Of a DNA stretch of 64,000 nt, positions 1 through 8,594 are shown one piece after another; position 1 is the stretch's first letter, and the number at the start of each line of letters is the position of its first letter. Made by a program: the position numbers and the translations under genes. The DNA is taken from assembly GCA_963832895.1 (NCBI GenBank), contig CAWHVQ010000002.1, forward strand, positions 248,001 through 312,000. Reading direction: 5' to 3'. The stretch is from JAMXLO01 sp963832895. Its GTDB lineage: Bacteria; Pseudomonadota; Alphaproteobacteria; Acetobacterales; Acetobacteraceae. The notes beneath the pieces were generated by a model that did not search any database, was not told the origin of the DNA, and saw only the letters and a list, made by a program, of their open reading frames with translations.

Positions 1-820
1 CGTCATCGCTGAACCCCGGCCAACGATGCGCCAATCTGGTCAGTAAATCGTCGCGGCCGTGCTTCGTGAGATCGATGACAATCAGCCGCCCACCCGGCCG
101 CAGCACGCGCGCCACCTCGGCCAGCACGCCCTGCGGCTCCTCGGCGTAGTGCAGCACCATCTGCATCACCGCCACATCGAACGAATTCTCGGCCAGCGGC
201 AGGCGGTACATGTCGGCCAGCCGAACCGAACAGTGGGTAAGGCCGGCGCGCGCCAGCCGCGAGCGGGCCAGCGCCAGCATCGCGCGCGACGCATCGACAC
301 CGACGCCCTGGCTGATCCGCGACGCCAGCAGTTCGAGCACCCGCCCGGTGCCGGTGCCGATATCCAACAGCCGGCCGGCGTCGTGCTCCGGAACCAGCGA
401 CAGCAGTGCGGCCTCGACGGCGGCGGCAGGAAGATCCAGCGCCCGCATCTCATCCCAGTCGGCGCCCTGGCGGCGGAAGCTTTCGGAGGCCACGCGGGCG
501 CGTTCGGCCAGCACGCGTGCAGCCTGGCGGCGGTCGGCCTCCAGGGTGGGGTCGCCCTCCGGCAGCCGCGCGACCAGCTCGCGCGCCAAGTCGCCTGGCT
601 CGCCGTGAGGCAGGGTGAACCAGACATTCGCGCCCTCGCGCAGGCGGTCAAGCAGTCCGCAGTCGCACAGCAGCTTTAGGTGGCGCGACAGGCGCGGTTG
701 CGACTGGCCAAGGATCTCGGTGAACTCCGAGACGCAGAAGGCGCCCCGGCCGGCCAGCGCCAAGAGACGGAGGCGGGTCGGTTCCGCGGCGGCACGCAGG
801 CTGGCCAACAGGGCTTCCAT
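1..820 (-). CDS. ArsR-family regulator fused to SAM-dependent methyltransferase (partial)
   Basis: The minus-strand frame opens at ATG 820 and runs off the left edge (about 273 codons seen). The N-terminal ~90 residues read as an ArsR winged helix (EPTRLRLLALAG, then a recognition helix with QSQPRLSRHLKLL). The rest is a class I methyltransferase with the SAM-binding loop LLDIGTGTGRVLELLA and a later LRPGGRLIVIDL strand. This fused architecture is known in alphaproteobacteria, often near methionine-cycle genes, and is thought to sense SAM/SAH. The target genes here are outside the window or are the divergent gene at 857. The 20-bp palindrome just upstream fits autoregulation. Confidence 0.9.
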   Translation of the reverse strand, partial: MEALLASLRAAAEPTRLRLLALAGRGAFCVSEFTEILGQSQPRLSRHLKLLCDCGLLDRLREGANVWFTLPHGEPGDLARELVARLPEGDPTLEADRRQAARVLAERARVASESFRRQGADWDEMRALDLPAAAVEAALLSLVPEHDAGRLLDIGTGTGRVLELLASRISQGVGVDASRAMLALARSRLARAGLTHCSVRLADMYRLPLAENSFDVAVMQMVLHYAEEPQGVLAEVARVLRPGGRLIVIDLTKHGRDDLLTRLAHRWPGFSDD

Positions 821-832
821 GGGTTATGGATT

Positions 833-852
833 ACATAAACATATCCTTATGT
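833..852. promoter_or_regulatory. Palindromic operator between divergent genes
   Basis: The sequence ACATAAACATATCCTTATGT is a 20-bp inverted repeat with only two mismatched pairs. It lies 12 bp upstream of the ArsR/methyltransferase start (820, minus) and 4 bp upstream of the plus-strand gene at 857. Size, symmetry and position are what an ArsR-type dimer site should look like, so binding by the product of the flanking gene is inferred. Confidence 0.65.
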
Positions 853-856
853 CCAG

Positions 857-1222
857 ATGATGAATCAGTCAGCAGATGACCGGGTGCCGGTCCATTTCGG
901 TCCACCCGCCGACGGCGAGGCGGTGTTGATCGAGGGCGACACGGGCGGCACCTGCGGTCGGCCAGCCGCGCGGTTCCGCCTGTCGCCCGCGTTGGCGGGG
1001 CATGCGCCGGGCTGTGCCTGCTGCGTCCCGCGCGACCCGGCGGCGCAGGCATTGGGCCGGTTGTTCCTCGCCAGGGCTCGCGGCGAGGTCGCATGGTTCC
1101 ATTCCGTCGCCGTTCTGGCATCGCCGGCAGGCAAGGCTGCCGTCCGGGTCGCGCTCGCCCGCGATCAAGTCTCCTCGCGTCGCTTTCGGTTGACCGGCCC
1201 TGACCGTTGGAACGCTTCCTAG
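857..1222 (+). CDS. Hypothetical protein with CxCC motif
   Basis: A 121-residue product, divergent from the ArsR/methyltransferase gene. The centre carries GCACCVPRD, a CxCC cluster resembling the metal-binding loop of CobW/COG0523 GTPases, followed by an amphipathic helix (AAQALGRLFLARARG). It has no P-loop, so it is not itself a GTPase. The ATG sits only 4 bp after the palindromic operator with no visible Shine-Dalgarno sequence, so the message may be leaderless. A metal-linked role is a guess from the cysteine cluster. Confidence 0.55.
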   Translation: MMNQSADDRVPVHFGPPADGEAVLIEGDTGGTCGRPAARFRLSPALAGHAPGCACCVPRDPAAQALGRLFLARARGEVAWFHSVAVLASPAGKAAVRVALARDQVSSRRFRLTGPDRWNAS

Positions 1223-1285
1223 CGAAGCGGCGTCATGGTAGCCACGATGCTGATGCTTCGGGACCTGCAGGAGAGGGAAAGCTGA

Positions 1286-1483
1286 ATGTCTGACCGCGCA
1301 AGGTGGGAGGAGCCCGACAGAGCAGGGCAACGCTCGCTGACCCCCGAGTGGGAAGTGGTCGACATCGACAAGAAGGAGCGCGATTCCGCGGTCGATCGAA
1401 TAATGGTTCTCGTTGTCGTGCTCACCGCGGTCACACTTTCCGTGGTCGGCGGCGTCGTCACAATCATTGCAACTCAGTGGTGA
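1286..1483 (+). CDS. Small single-pass membrane protein
   Basis: A 65-residue ORF with a purine-rich ribosome-binding site (GGAGAGGGAAAG) ahead of ATG 1286. Residues 1-38 are charged and the C-terminal ~25 residues form one hydrophobic helix (IMVLVVVLTAVTLSVVGGVV). The predicted topology is a cytoplasmic N-terminus with a C-terminal anchor. No family is recognised. Confidence 0.45.
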   Translation: MSDRARWEEPDRAGQRSLTPEWEVVDIDKKERDSAVDRIMVLVVVLTAVTLSVVGGVVTIIATQW

Positions 1484-1604
1484 TCGATCCGCAACCGCAA
1501 CGCGAATGAAGCGCCGCCGTAACCGCGCATGCTGAACAAGGCGGGGTTCCCGACGGGGGCCGTCTTGGCGGTTCCTCGGAGGGTCTCCACAACGAGGTGC
1601 CAGC

Positions 1605-1736
1605 ATGATCCAGCGTGCGTTCCGCGGGCCTCCACCGACTTCCGACAAGAATGGCAAACCGACGCCGCCGGTCGCGATCGTCGAACCGCCGCCACCGCCA
1701 CCGCCTCCTTGGGCTCGGAAGCCCTGTCGATCCTGA
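1605..1736 (+). CDS. Possible 43-residue proline-rich ORF
   Basis: Between 1484 and 1812 the only plausible coding signal is this short ORF. It contains eight consecutive prolines after AIVE and ends WARKPCRS. It has a weak ribosome-binding context and no recognised homologue. Its composition is typical of low-complexity GC-rich sequence, so it may be spurious. Confidence 0.2.
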   Translation: MIQRAFRGPPPTSDKNGKPTPPVAIVEPPPPPPPPWARKPCRS

Positions 1737-1812
1737 AGAATCGCGGTCCGCTCCATACCAGGTCTCCTCGGATCGCACTGAGGTGGCCGCGCACCGCCAC
1801 CAGATTGGCCGG

Positions 1813-2084
1813 ATGCGCGTCCTTGTCGTTTTCTGCCATCCGGTGGCGGAAAGCTCTGCCGCCGTCACTCATCAGACTGTGTTGCAGGCCCTGATCGAGG
1901 CCGGACCCGAAGCCTCACGCTCGGCGATCCGGCCCGCAAGGTGATTGGCCGTGCGGTGCGTGCGCTCTGCGCGCGGAACTGCCGCGTAACCTGGTGCGTG
2001 CACTACAACATGGATCGTGCGAGGCCCGCACAGCTCAGCCGATTCCCGCGGCGGATCCGAGCGGCGGCGCGGGCCCTGGATTGA
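1813..2084 (+). pseudogene. Internally deleted NAD(P)H oxidoreductase (flavodoxin fold) relic
   Basis: The N-terminal piece starts at ATG 1813 and reads MRVLVVFCHPVAES, then HQTVLQALIEAG, the first beta-strand and helix of KefF/MdaB-type NAD(P)H:quinone oxidoreductases. That frame stops at 1944. A +1 frame carries the family's C-terminus (VIGRAVRALCARNC, then HYNMDRARPAQLSRF) and stops at 2084. The ~100-150 central residues that bind FMN are missing. This is therefore a real gene that lost its middle and its frame, and no active enzyme can be made. Confidence 0.7.
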
Positions 2085-2090
2085 AAGGGG

Positions 2091-2780
2091 TCAGCCCTCC
2101 ACGATCAGCCGCGACAGTTCTTCCGCCGCCGTCAACATCGGGTAGTGTCCGGTATCCAGCTCGTGCCATGTCGCATGCAGTTTCTCGGCCGCCCGACGCT
2201 GATGCGCCTCGCCCGGATTGACCGCCTGCCGGCACCAGACGACGCTCGCCTTCCAGGTCTGCTGCCAGAAGTCCGGCAGCTTCACGCGGGCATTCATCGC
2301 CGCCGCCGGGTGCGGCGTATACCGCTCCAGCGCCCAGGCCTTCGTCGCATCATCGAGGCTCGCGAACATCCGACCGGCGGCATCCTCTCGCGAGGGGCCG
2401 GTGGCCAGATCGGTCGTCTCCCGCGCCACCCGCTTGACGATGTCAGGGATGCACTCGCCGTCCAGCAGCGCCAGCGCATCGGCCAGCACCAGCCGCCCGA
2501 TACGCTCACGAGCGCGCTCCGCGGCGCTGCACACCACCATGCCGCCGCTGCTGGTGCCCACGAGCACGACGTCGCTCAGGTCCTCGAAGAACAGCAGTTC
2601 GGCAATCTCGGCGCCGTGCGTCTCGGTGCTGATGCCGGGCCGCAGCGCGTGGCGGCGTTCCGCGCAGCCGTCCAGGGTTGGCGCGAACACGCGGTGTCCA
2701 CTCGCGGCGAGCCGTGCGGTCACGCGCTGCCAGACCCAGCCGCCCTGATACGCGCCGTGAACCAGTACGATGTTTGCCAT
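2091..2780 (-). CDS. Alpha/beta hydrolase (esterase/salicylate esterase-like)
   Basis: 229 residues from ATG 2780, preceded by a strong GGAGG. The product opens MANIVLVHGAYQGGWVWQ, the oxyanion-hole HG of the fold. The nucleophile elbow is VGTSSGG (Ser near residue 84) and the catalytic His is probably in DTGHYPM near the C-terminus. The layout matches the small plant-like methyl-ester hydrolase group (EstC/salicylic-acid-binding type). The substrate is unknown. Longer upstream starts would read through the ribosome-binding site and are rejected. Confidence 0.85.
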   Translation of the reverse strand: MANIVLVHGAYQGGWVWQRVTARLAASGHRVFAPTLDGCAERRHALRPGISTETHGAEIAELLFFEDLSDVVLVGTSSGGMVVCSAAERARERIGRLVLADALALLDGECIPDIVKRVARETTDLATGPSREDAAGRMFASLDDATKAWALERYTPHPAAAMNARVKLPDFWQQTWKASVVWCRQAVNPGEAHQRRAAEKLHATWHELDTGHYPMLTAAEELSRLIVEG

Positions 2781-2999
2781 GTTCCTCCCCCTCCATAAGG
2801 CGATCCCGATGAGGCGATCCGGGTGATCGCATCCCACTCCATATGTCGCCCGGTGAGCAAGAACCGGCGGCGTAAGACACTTGCAAGCATAACCGTGCCA
2901 ATGTTGGCTGACCTGTACTCCAGGGCGTGCCCCACCATTCAAGCGGTCAGCGCAGTCACCGTCGCCCCTCCCATTCCGCGTACAGGCGGCGTGCTGCGC

Positions 3000-3626
3000 A
3001 TGGACGTGCGGCGCGAAACGAGCGGCACGGACGACGCCGTCACTGTATCCGTGGCGAACACCCAACCGGCGCAACCGGCAGCGGATCACTCCATCTCGTT
3101 CCACGACATTCTATCCGCGCTGAACCCGCTCCAGTATCTTCCCGTCATCGGCACGATCTACCGGGCGGTCACGGGGGACCAGATTCCCGAGATAATGCGC
3201 CGCGCCGGCTCTCTGGTCGTGAGCACGTTGCTCGGTGGGCCCATCGGAGCGGTCACCAATCTCGCCACAACGATGTTAGAGAAGATCGGCGGCATCGACG
3301 TTGACAAGACCATGCAGACAGCACTCGGGGGACACCCATCCGAAAATGCGCCATCGACAGCTTCTCCGCCTACGGCGGAAGCTGCGACGGCACTCCTGCA
3401 ACTGCCCGCAGCCACGGGCGCCGACGCGGCCGGCAAACCCTGGTCACCGGCAGAACTCGCCGCCTACGGTGTCGGCACGGCCAAGGGTGGCACGCTGACG
3501 ATGGCTGGTGTCACCGGCGCCGACGTGCTGAACACGCTCGAACTGAAGCGCATCCAGGACGTCAATGCCGCTTATGGCCGCATCCAGGACAGTTCGCATC
3601 CGGCTGCCGGCGGGAGGGCTGTGTAG
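3000..3626 (+). CDS. Conserved hypothetical protein
   Basis: 208 residues. The core (~35-105) reads SFHDILSALNPLQYLPVIGT and then a Gly/Ala-rich hydrophobic stretch with VVSTLLGGPIGAVTNLA, which looks membrane-associated or amphipathic. Residues 110-150 are low-complexity Ala/Pro/Thr. I recall similar 'hypothetical' proteins in Acetobacteraceae but know no function. The upstream frame is open to 2823, but ATG 3000 best fits the start of conserved-looking sequence. Confidence 0.6.
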   Translation: MDVRRETSGTDDAVTVSVANTQPAQPAADHSISFHDILSALNPLQYLPVIGTIYRAVTGDQIPEIMRRAGSLVVSTLLGGPIGAVTNLATTMLEKIGGIDVDKTMQTALGGHPSENAPSTASPPTAEAATALLQLPAATGADAAGKPWSPAELAAYGVGTAKGGTLTMAGVTGADVLNTLELKRIQDVNAAYGRIQDSSHPAAGGRAV

Positions 3627-3672
3627 GGCCCTGCGTCTCGACCCTGTCTCCGCGCCGCGCTAGCCTCGGTGC

Positions 3673-4332
3673 ATGATCGACAAGTTCGTGCACTCCCTGG
3701 CCGATGCCATGGCAGGTATTGCCGATGGCTCCACGATTCTGCTCGGTGGCTTTGGCGACGTGGGCATTCCGGCACCGTTGCTCGACGGCCTGATCGCACA
3801 GGGCGCGCGCGACCTCACCATCGTGGCGGTTGCCGGCGGGCGCGATGGCAGCGCAATCGAGCATCTGCTGTCACTCGGCCGCGTGCGTCGCTTGATCTGC
3901 AGCTTCGTGCGCCCGGCAAGCCTCGCCGGTCGGCTGTTCCAGCGAGGCGAACTGGAGGTAGAGATCATCCCGCAGGGCACGATGGCCGAACGCATGCGCG
4001 CCGCCGGCGCCGGCATCATGGGCTTTTACACGCCGACCGGTGCGGATACGCTGCTTGCCGAGGGACGCGAAACACGAGAGATCGGCGGCAGGCTGTGTCT
4101 GCTGGAATATCCGTTGCCCGGTGATGTCGCGCTGATCGAGGCCTGGAGCGCGGATCGCTGGGGCAACCTGACCTACCGCGACAGCGCGCGAAACTTCAAT
4201 CCGGTCATGGCGATGGCCGCCAAACTCACCATCGCGATGACGCGCAACGTCGCCGCACTTGGCGAATTGGCACCCGAGACGATTGTCACGCCAGGCATCT
4301 TCGTCAATCGCGTGCTGCACGTGCCGCTCTGA
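3673..4332 (+). CDS. 3-oxoacid CoA-transferase, subunit A
   Basis: 219 residues of the family I CoA-transferase alpha subunit. It carries the glycine-rich CoA loop LLGGFGDVGIP near residue 23 and the typical IIPQGTMAERMRAAGAGI and ADRWGNLTYRDSARNFNP blocks. It pairs with the beta subunit 9 bp downstream to move CoA from succinyl-CoA to a 3-oxoacid (acetoacetate or 3-oxoadipate; sequence alone does not decide between ScoA and PcaI). The neighbours (hydrolase, enolase-superfamily enzyme, enoyl-CoA hydratase) suggest catabolism of an aromatic or cyclic acid. Confidence 0.92.
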   Translation: MIDKFVHSLADAMAGIADGSTILLGGFGDVGIPAPLLDGLIAQGARDLTIVAVAGGRDGSAIEHLLSLGRVRRLICSFVRPASLAGRLFQRGELEVEIIPQGTMAERMRAAGAGIMGFYTPTGADTLLAEGRETREIGGRLCLLEYPLPGDVALIEAWSADRWGNLTYRDSARNFNPVMAMAAKLTIAMTRNVAALGELAPETIVTPGIFVNRVLHVPL

Positions 4333-4341
4333 GAGGATCTG

Positions 4342-4986
4342 ATGGACATCTCCCCGCTCGATCGCAACGGCATGGCGGCGTGGTGCGCGCGAGATATTCC
4401 TGAAGGCTGGCTCGTCAATCTCGGCATCGGCATCCCGACGCTGGTCGCCGATTTCGTGCCGGCGGAGCGCGAGGTGATCTTCCATGCCGAGAACGGCGTG
4501 ATCGGCGTCGGCCCTGCGCCGGCGGCCGACGCGGTCAATCCGTTCCTCATCAACGCCAGCACCACCCATGTCACGCTGCGCACCGGCGGCTCTTATGTGC
4601 ACCATGCCGATAGCTTCGCCATCGCGCGTGGCGGACATCTGGATCTGTGCGTACTGGGCGCCTTCGAAGTGGCTGAGAACGGCGACCTGGCGAACTGGGC
4701 GCGCTCTGCCAATGAGCCTGTGAAGCAGGTCGGCGGCGCGATGGATCTGGCGATCGGCGCGCAACAACTCTGGGTCGTGATGGAGCACACCACAAGGGAC
4801 GGCGAACCGCGCATCCGCCGGAAATGCACCTACCCGCTGACCGCGAAGGGCGTGGTCAAGCGCGTCTATACCAACCTGGCGGTGCTCGACGTGACGCCGG
4901 ACGGCTTCGCGGTGCGCGACATGATCCCCGGACTGACCCTGGAGGCGTTGCAGGCCCGCACGGAGGCGAAGCTGCATCTGCTTTGA
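4342..4986 (+). CDS. 3-oxoacid CoA-transferase, subunit B
   Basis: 214-residue beta subunit. The catalytic glutamate is in FHAENGVIGVGP (Glu near residue 51), which forms the glutamyl-CoA thioester. The conserved GGHLDLCVLGAFEVAENGDLAN and MGGAMDL-like (VGGAMDLAIGA) segments follow. It is translated right after subunit A, which guarantees a 1:1 complex. Length is normal for ScoB/PcaJ. Confidence 0.92.
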   Translation: MDISPLDRNGMAAWCARDIPEGWLVNLGIGIPTLVADFVPAEREVIFHAENGVIGVGPAPAADAVNPFLINASTTHVTLRTGGSYVHHADSFAIARGGHLDLCVLGAFEVAENGDLANWARSANEPVKQVGGAMDLAIGAQQLWVVMEHTTRDGEPRIRRKCTYPLTAKGVVKRVYTNLAVLDVTPDGFAVRDMIPGLTLEALQARTEAKLHLL

Positions 4987-5016
4987 CCGGCTACAGGCGT
5001 TGATTGGAGGTTTGCC

Positions 5017-6825
5017 ATGATCACTGCGGTCGAGATCACCGCGCGCGCACCGTTCGTCGGGGGCGCCGAGTTTGGTGCGACCGGCGCCTATGAGCGGCTC
5101 GACGGCGTTGCGTTCGGCGAGCTCGATCCGGCGCATCCGGCCAACCGCGGCATCGTCAACATCGACAAGGCGCCGCGCAACGCGCGTGGGATGGTCGAGT
5201 ACCGCAGCGACATCTGCATTCTGCGTCCGGCCGATCCCGAGCGCGGCAATGGCCGCATCCTATATGAGGTGAACAACCGCGGCCGCATGATGCTGTTTGC
5301 CAACCTGTGCGCCGGCAAGGCAGGCAACCAGCCGTCGACCGCGGCGGATCTTGGCAACGCATTGCCGCTGCGACGCGGGTTCACCTTGCTGTGGTCGGGC
5401 TGGGACCCGGGCGCGCCACGCGCCAACGGCGGGCTCGGACTTGACGCACCGATCGCCACCGACAACGGCGCGCCGATCGTGCGACGCATCCGCGAGGAGT
5501 TCATCTCCGGCACGCGCGGCGGCGAACTCAAGCAGTTCCGCCTGTCCTATGAAGCGGCCACGCGCGACGACGCCGTGCTGACGGTGCGGCGCACGCAGAC
5601 CGCGTCGCGGCAGCCGGCGGCGTTCGAGTTCGTCGATGCACGCACGATCCGTCTGGCGCAGGGCGCGGTCCCCGAGCCCGGCTCGATTTACGAACTGCGC
5701 TACCACGCGACCAACCCGCGCGTGCTCGGCGTCGGCTTCGCGGCGACGCGCGACATCGTCAGTCATTTGCGCAACAGCGCGGCCGGACGCGACGTGCTCG
5801 GCCGTCAGCCGACGCATGCGCTGGGCTTCGGCATCTCGCAGGCCGGACGCTATCTGCGCGATCACCTGGTACTGGGCTTCAACCGGGACGAAGCGGGCGC
5901 GCGCGTGTTCGATGGGGTGTTCACCCATGTTGCCGGCATCGGCCGGGTGTTCTGCAACACCGAATTCGGCCAGCCCGCGCGCACCCGCACGTGGCACGAG
6001 GATCACGGTTTCCCCGAGGTGGCGTTCCCGTTCGCCACCGGCGCTCTGATGCGCGGCGACGACAGCGATCCTAAGGTCATCGAGACCAACACCTCGACGG
6101 AATACTGGCAGAAGGGCGCGTCGCTGCTGCACACCGATCCAGACGGGACGCGCGATGCCGTGCTGCCGGCGAATGTGCGCGGCTATTACCTCGCCGGCAC
6201 GCAGCACGGCGGCAAGGCCGGCATGCCGCGCGACGCCGGCCCATGCACCAATCCGCGCGACTGGCATGATCCGATGCCGGCGATCCGCGCGTTGCTGGTC
6301 ACACTCGACGAGTGGGTGGCTAACGGCCGCGAACCGCCGCAGTCGCGGCTGCCCCGCATTGCCGACGGCACGCTGGTGCGCGCGCAGGCGGTGGCCTGGC
6401 CGAAGCTCGCGACGCTGGTGCCGCCGCGCGCCGCGAACGACGTGGTGGCGCCCGGCGACTGGACCGACCCGCAGCGGCCTGCGCACGAATGGCAGGCGCT
6501 GGTGCCGCAGGTTGATGCGGACGGCAACGAGACTGCCGGCATCAGGCTGCCCGACATTGCCGTGCCGCGCGGCACCTTCACAGGCTGGAACCTCTACAAG
6601 GCGCCCTGGCCGGCAGGCGAACTCGCCGACCGTGACGGTACCTATCTGGCATTTGCCGCGACACGTGCCGAACGCGAGCGCGCCGGCGATCCGCGCCCTT
6701 CGCTGGAAGAGCGCTATCCGACTGCGTCCGATCATTCCGCGCGTATACGCGACGTGGCCGCCGCGTTGCAGCGCGACCGGCTGCTGCTGGAGGACGACGT
6801 AACGACATTTGCCCGGAGCACATAG
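5017..6825 (+). CDS. Large alpha/beta-hydrolase-domain protein (PF20091 type)
   Basis: 602 residues preceded by GGAGG. The N-terminus (GGAEFGATGAYERLDGVAFG) and the block RILYEVNNRGRMML are typical of the 'alpha/beta hydrolase domain' family. The nucleophile elbow is GISQAG (GxSxG, residue ~275). The C-terminus has the IRLPDIAVPRGTFTGWNLY block. No signal peptide is obvious. Biochemistry is poorly known for this family, and a carboxylic ester or lactone substrate is likely. It follows the CoA-transferase by 30 bp, so all three are probably cotranscribed. Confidence 0.85.
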   Translation: MITAVEITARAPFVGGAEFGATGAYERLDGVAFGELDPAHPANRGIVNIDKAPRNARGMVEYRSDICILRPADPERGNGRILYEVNNRGRMMLFANLCAGKAGNQPSTAADLGNALPLRRGFTLLWSGWDPGAPRANGGLGLDAPIATDNGAPIVRRIREEFISGTRGGELKQFRLSYEAATRDDAVLTVRRTQTASRQPAAFEFVDARTIRLAQGAVPEPGSIYELRYHATNPRVLGVGFAATRDIVSHLRNSAAGRDVLGRQPTHALGFGISQAGRYLRDHLVLGFNRDEAGARVFDGVFTHVAGIGRVFCNTEFGQPARTRTWHEDHGFPEVAFPFATGALMRGDDSDPKVIETNTSTEYWQKGASLLHTDPDGTRDAVLPANVRGYYLAGTQHGGKAGMPRDAGPCTNPRDWHDPMPAIRALLVTLDEWVANGREPPQSRLPRIADGTLVRAQAVAWPKLATLVPPRAANDVVAPGDWTDPQRPAHEWQALVPQVDADGNETAGIRLPDIAVPRGTFTGWNLYKAPWPAGELADRDGTYLAFAATRAERERAGDPRPSLEERYPTASDHSARIRDVAAALQRDRLLLEDDVTTFARST

Positions 6826-6885
6826 GCGGCGGCCTCGCGCATCCCGCCGCAGGACCTGCGCCGCGATCGCGCCTTCTGGGCCGGC

Positions 6886-7302
6886 TTGCTGGAACTGCGC
6901 GCGCTGTCGTGTGACCTGCCAGCACACACCGCGGGCGGCTATCGCAATCGCCGATTTGCGATCATCCGCGATGCCGCCTGGATCACGCTCTACCGGGCCA
7001 TGCATCCCTTTCCGCAGCTCGGCGTGTTCCTGCGCTGCACCGGCCTGGCCGGCGACGCATTCTTCACACTGGCCGACCGTGCGCGCGAGAGCATCGAGCC
7101 CCGTCTGCGCGCCGCGTTGGGCCCAGGCGCCGACATGGAGTGGGGGACCTCGAACCACCCCGGCACGACCGACATCGCAGCCATCATTGCGGCACCTTTG
7201 CCCTGGGACGACGCAGCTGACGGCCTGCACGCGGCCTGGCTTCTTCGTGTCGGCACGGTGTGGTGGAACGGCTTCGGATCGTCGGTCGATGGACCGGTCT
7301 AG
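6886..7302 (+). CDS. DUF4268-like ORF in frame after the hydrolase stop
   Basis: This 138-residue frame is the same frame as the 602-residue hydrolase, resuming directly after its TAG (6823-6825). Sense codons run from 6826, but the first usable start is TTG 6886, with no good ribosome-binding site. The recognisable part (RAFWAGLLELRA, then FFTLADRARESIEPRLRAALGPG and EWGTSNHP) resembles DUF4268, usually the C-terminal half of larger proteins. It may be a 5'-truncated fragment, a leaderless gene, or a former fusion cut off by the TAG. Confidence is moderate that the sequence was coding and low that it is expressed. Confidence 0.4.
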   Translation: MLELRALSCDLPAHTAGGYRNRRFAIIRDAAWITLYRAMHPFPQLGVFLRCTGLAGDAFFTLADRARESIEPRLRAALGPGADMEWGTSNHPGTTDIAAIIAAPLPWDDAADGLHAAWLLRVGTVWWNGFGSSVDGPV

Positions 7303-7344
7303 CGCGAGCGACGGCCGCTGGTACCCGGTCCGCGTCGCCCCGCT

Positions 7345-8529
7345 CACGTAGTTCTTGCGCGGAAACTCCTCGGTGTAGCTCCGCAGGGTCTTGCCGGTGC
7401 GCGAGCCCATATCGCGATACGGCCGCTTTCGCAGCCGCTCCACGTCGAGATCGATGCCGTGCCCCGGTGTCGTCGGCAGCTCGACAAAACTGTCCTTCAC
7501 CACCAGCGGCTGCACTGCGATCTCGTCGCAGGCCGGCTTCAGGTTGATGAAGAACTCGGCGATCCAGAAGTTCGGGATCATCGCTGAAAGCTGCACCGTC
7601 GCGGCCGCCCCGACGAGGGTCGAGTTGTAGTTGTGCGGCGCCACCGCCACGGCGTGCGGCTGCGCCATTGCGGCGATGTCGAGCATCGCGCCGATGCCAC
7701 CGCAATTGCAGATGTCCGGATTGATGATGTCCGCGGCCCGCGCCGCCAGCGCCTGGGCAAAGGCCTCCTTCGAGTAGATCGCCTCTCCCGTGACGATCGG
7801 CACGCCAGGCAGTGCACGCCGCACCTCCGCCACCAGCTCGATGTTGTCGCAGAGGCAAGGCTCCTCGTACCATCCGATATCGAACTCCGCGAGCCGTTTG
7901 CCGATGCGGATCGCATGCATCGGCGCGAGCCTGCGATGCACCTCCACCAGCAGCCCGAACTCCGGCCCCAGCGTCTCGCGCATCTTCCTCACGTACCGCA
8001 CGACGTGATCTTCGTCCTCACGATGAATGAAGTTGCGCCACGGTCCAGGGAACGGGTCCCATTTCAGCGCGGTGAAGCCCATCTCCTTCACCTTCAGCGC
8101 GCGTTCCAGATTCTGTTCGATAAACTCGCTGCCGCTCGACCAGCCGTTCGCATACACCTTTACCCGTTCGCGCGATGCGCCACCCAGCAGGTTGTACAGC
8201 GGAAGCCCGGCGTGCTTGGCCACGATGTCCCACAGCGAGATCTCGATCGCGCTCCACGCCGACAAGAGGTCCAGCGAGGCACGCCGCATCGCGTAGTCGT
8301 CGAATACCACCTGCGCGGTGTGGCGGATATTGAATGCGCTGCGACCGATCATGTATTTCGCCATGACCTGCAGCAGGTGCTCGATCACCGGCTCTTTGCC
8401 GGGAGTGACATAGGCTTCGCCCCAGCCGTGGATGCCTTCCTCGGTTTCCACACGGCAGAACAGCAGGTTCTTCGCCAGACCGGGATCGAACAGGAATGTC
8501 TCGATCCTGGCAATCTTCAACTCTGGCAT
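7345..8529 (-). CDS. Mandelate racemase/muconate-lactonizing enzyme family protein (stop lost)
   Basis: From ATG 8529 (AAGGAGGA upstream), 395 residues match the enolase superfamily, D-galactonate dehydratase-like. They comprise the N-terminal capping domain, then metal ligands in LLVEVHRRL, WYEEPCLCDN and VTGEAIYS, and the catalytic His region VAVAPHNYNST. The family normally ends at about FPRKNYV, reached here at 7345. No stop follows: the frame stays open to 5260, adding ~690 low-complexity codons antisense to the hydrolase gene. I give the homologous part only. The true product may be extended, or the stop was lost by mutation. Role: probably dehydration or cycloisomerisation of a hydroxy acid in the neighbouring catabolic block. 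Confidence 0.8.
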
Positions 8530-8594
8530 CGGTTTCCTCCTTGGAGCATGGTTGCCGAAGACACTACAGGCGGCAAGGCGAGGGAGGAAGCAGC

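Noticed and set aside
869..1756. Long minus-strand ORF (295 codons)
   Set aside because: Low-complexity, Arg/Gly-rich translation antisense to two better-supported genes; no motif.
3871..5136. 421-codon minus-strand ORF
   Set aside because: Antisense to the CoA-transferase subunits.
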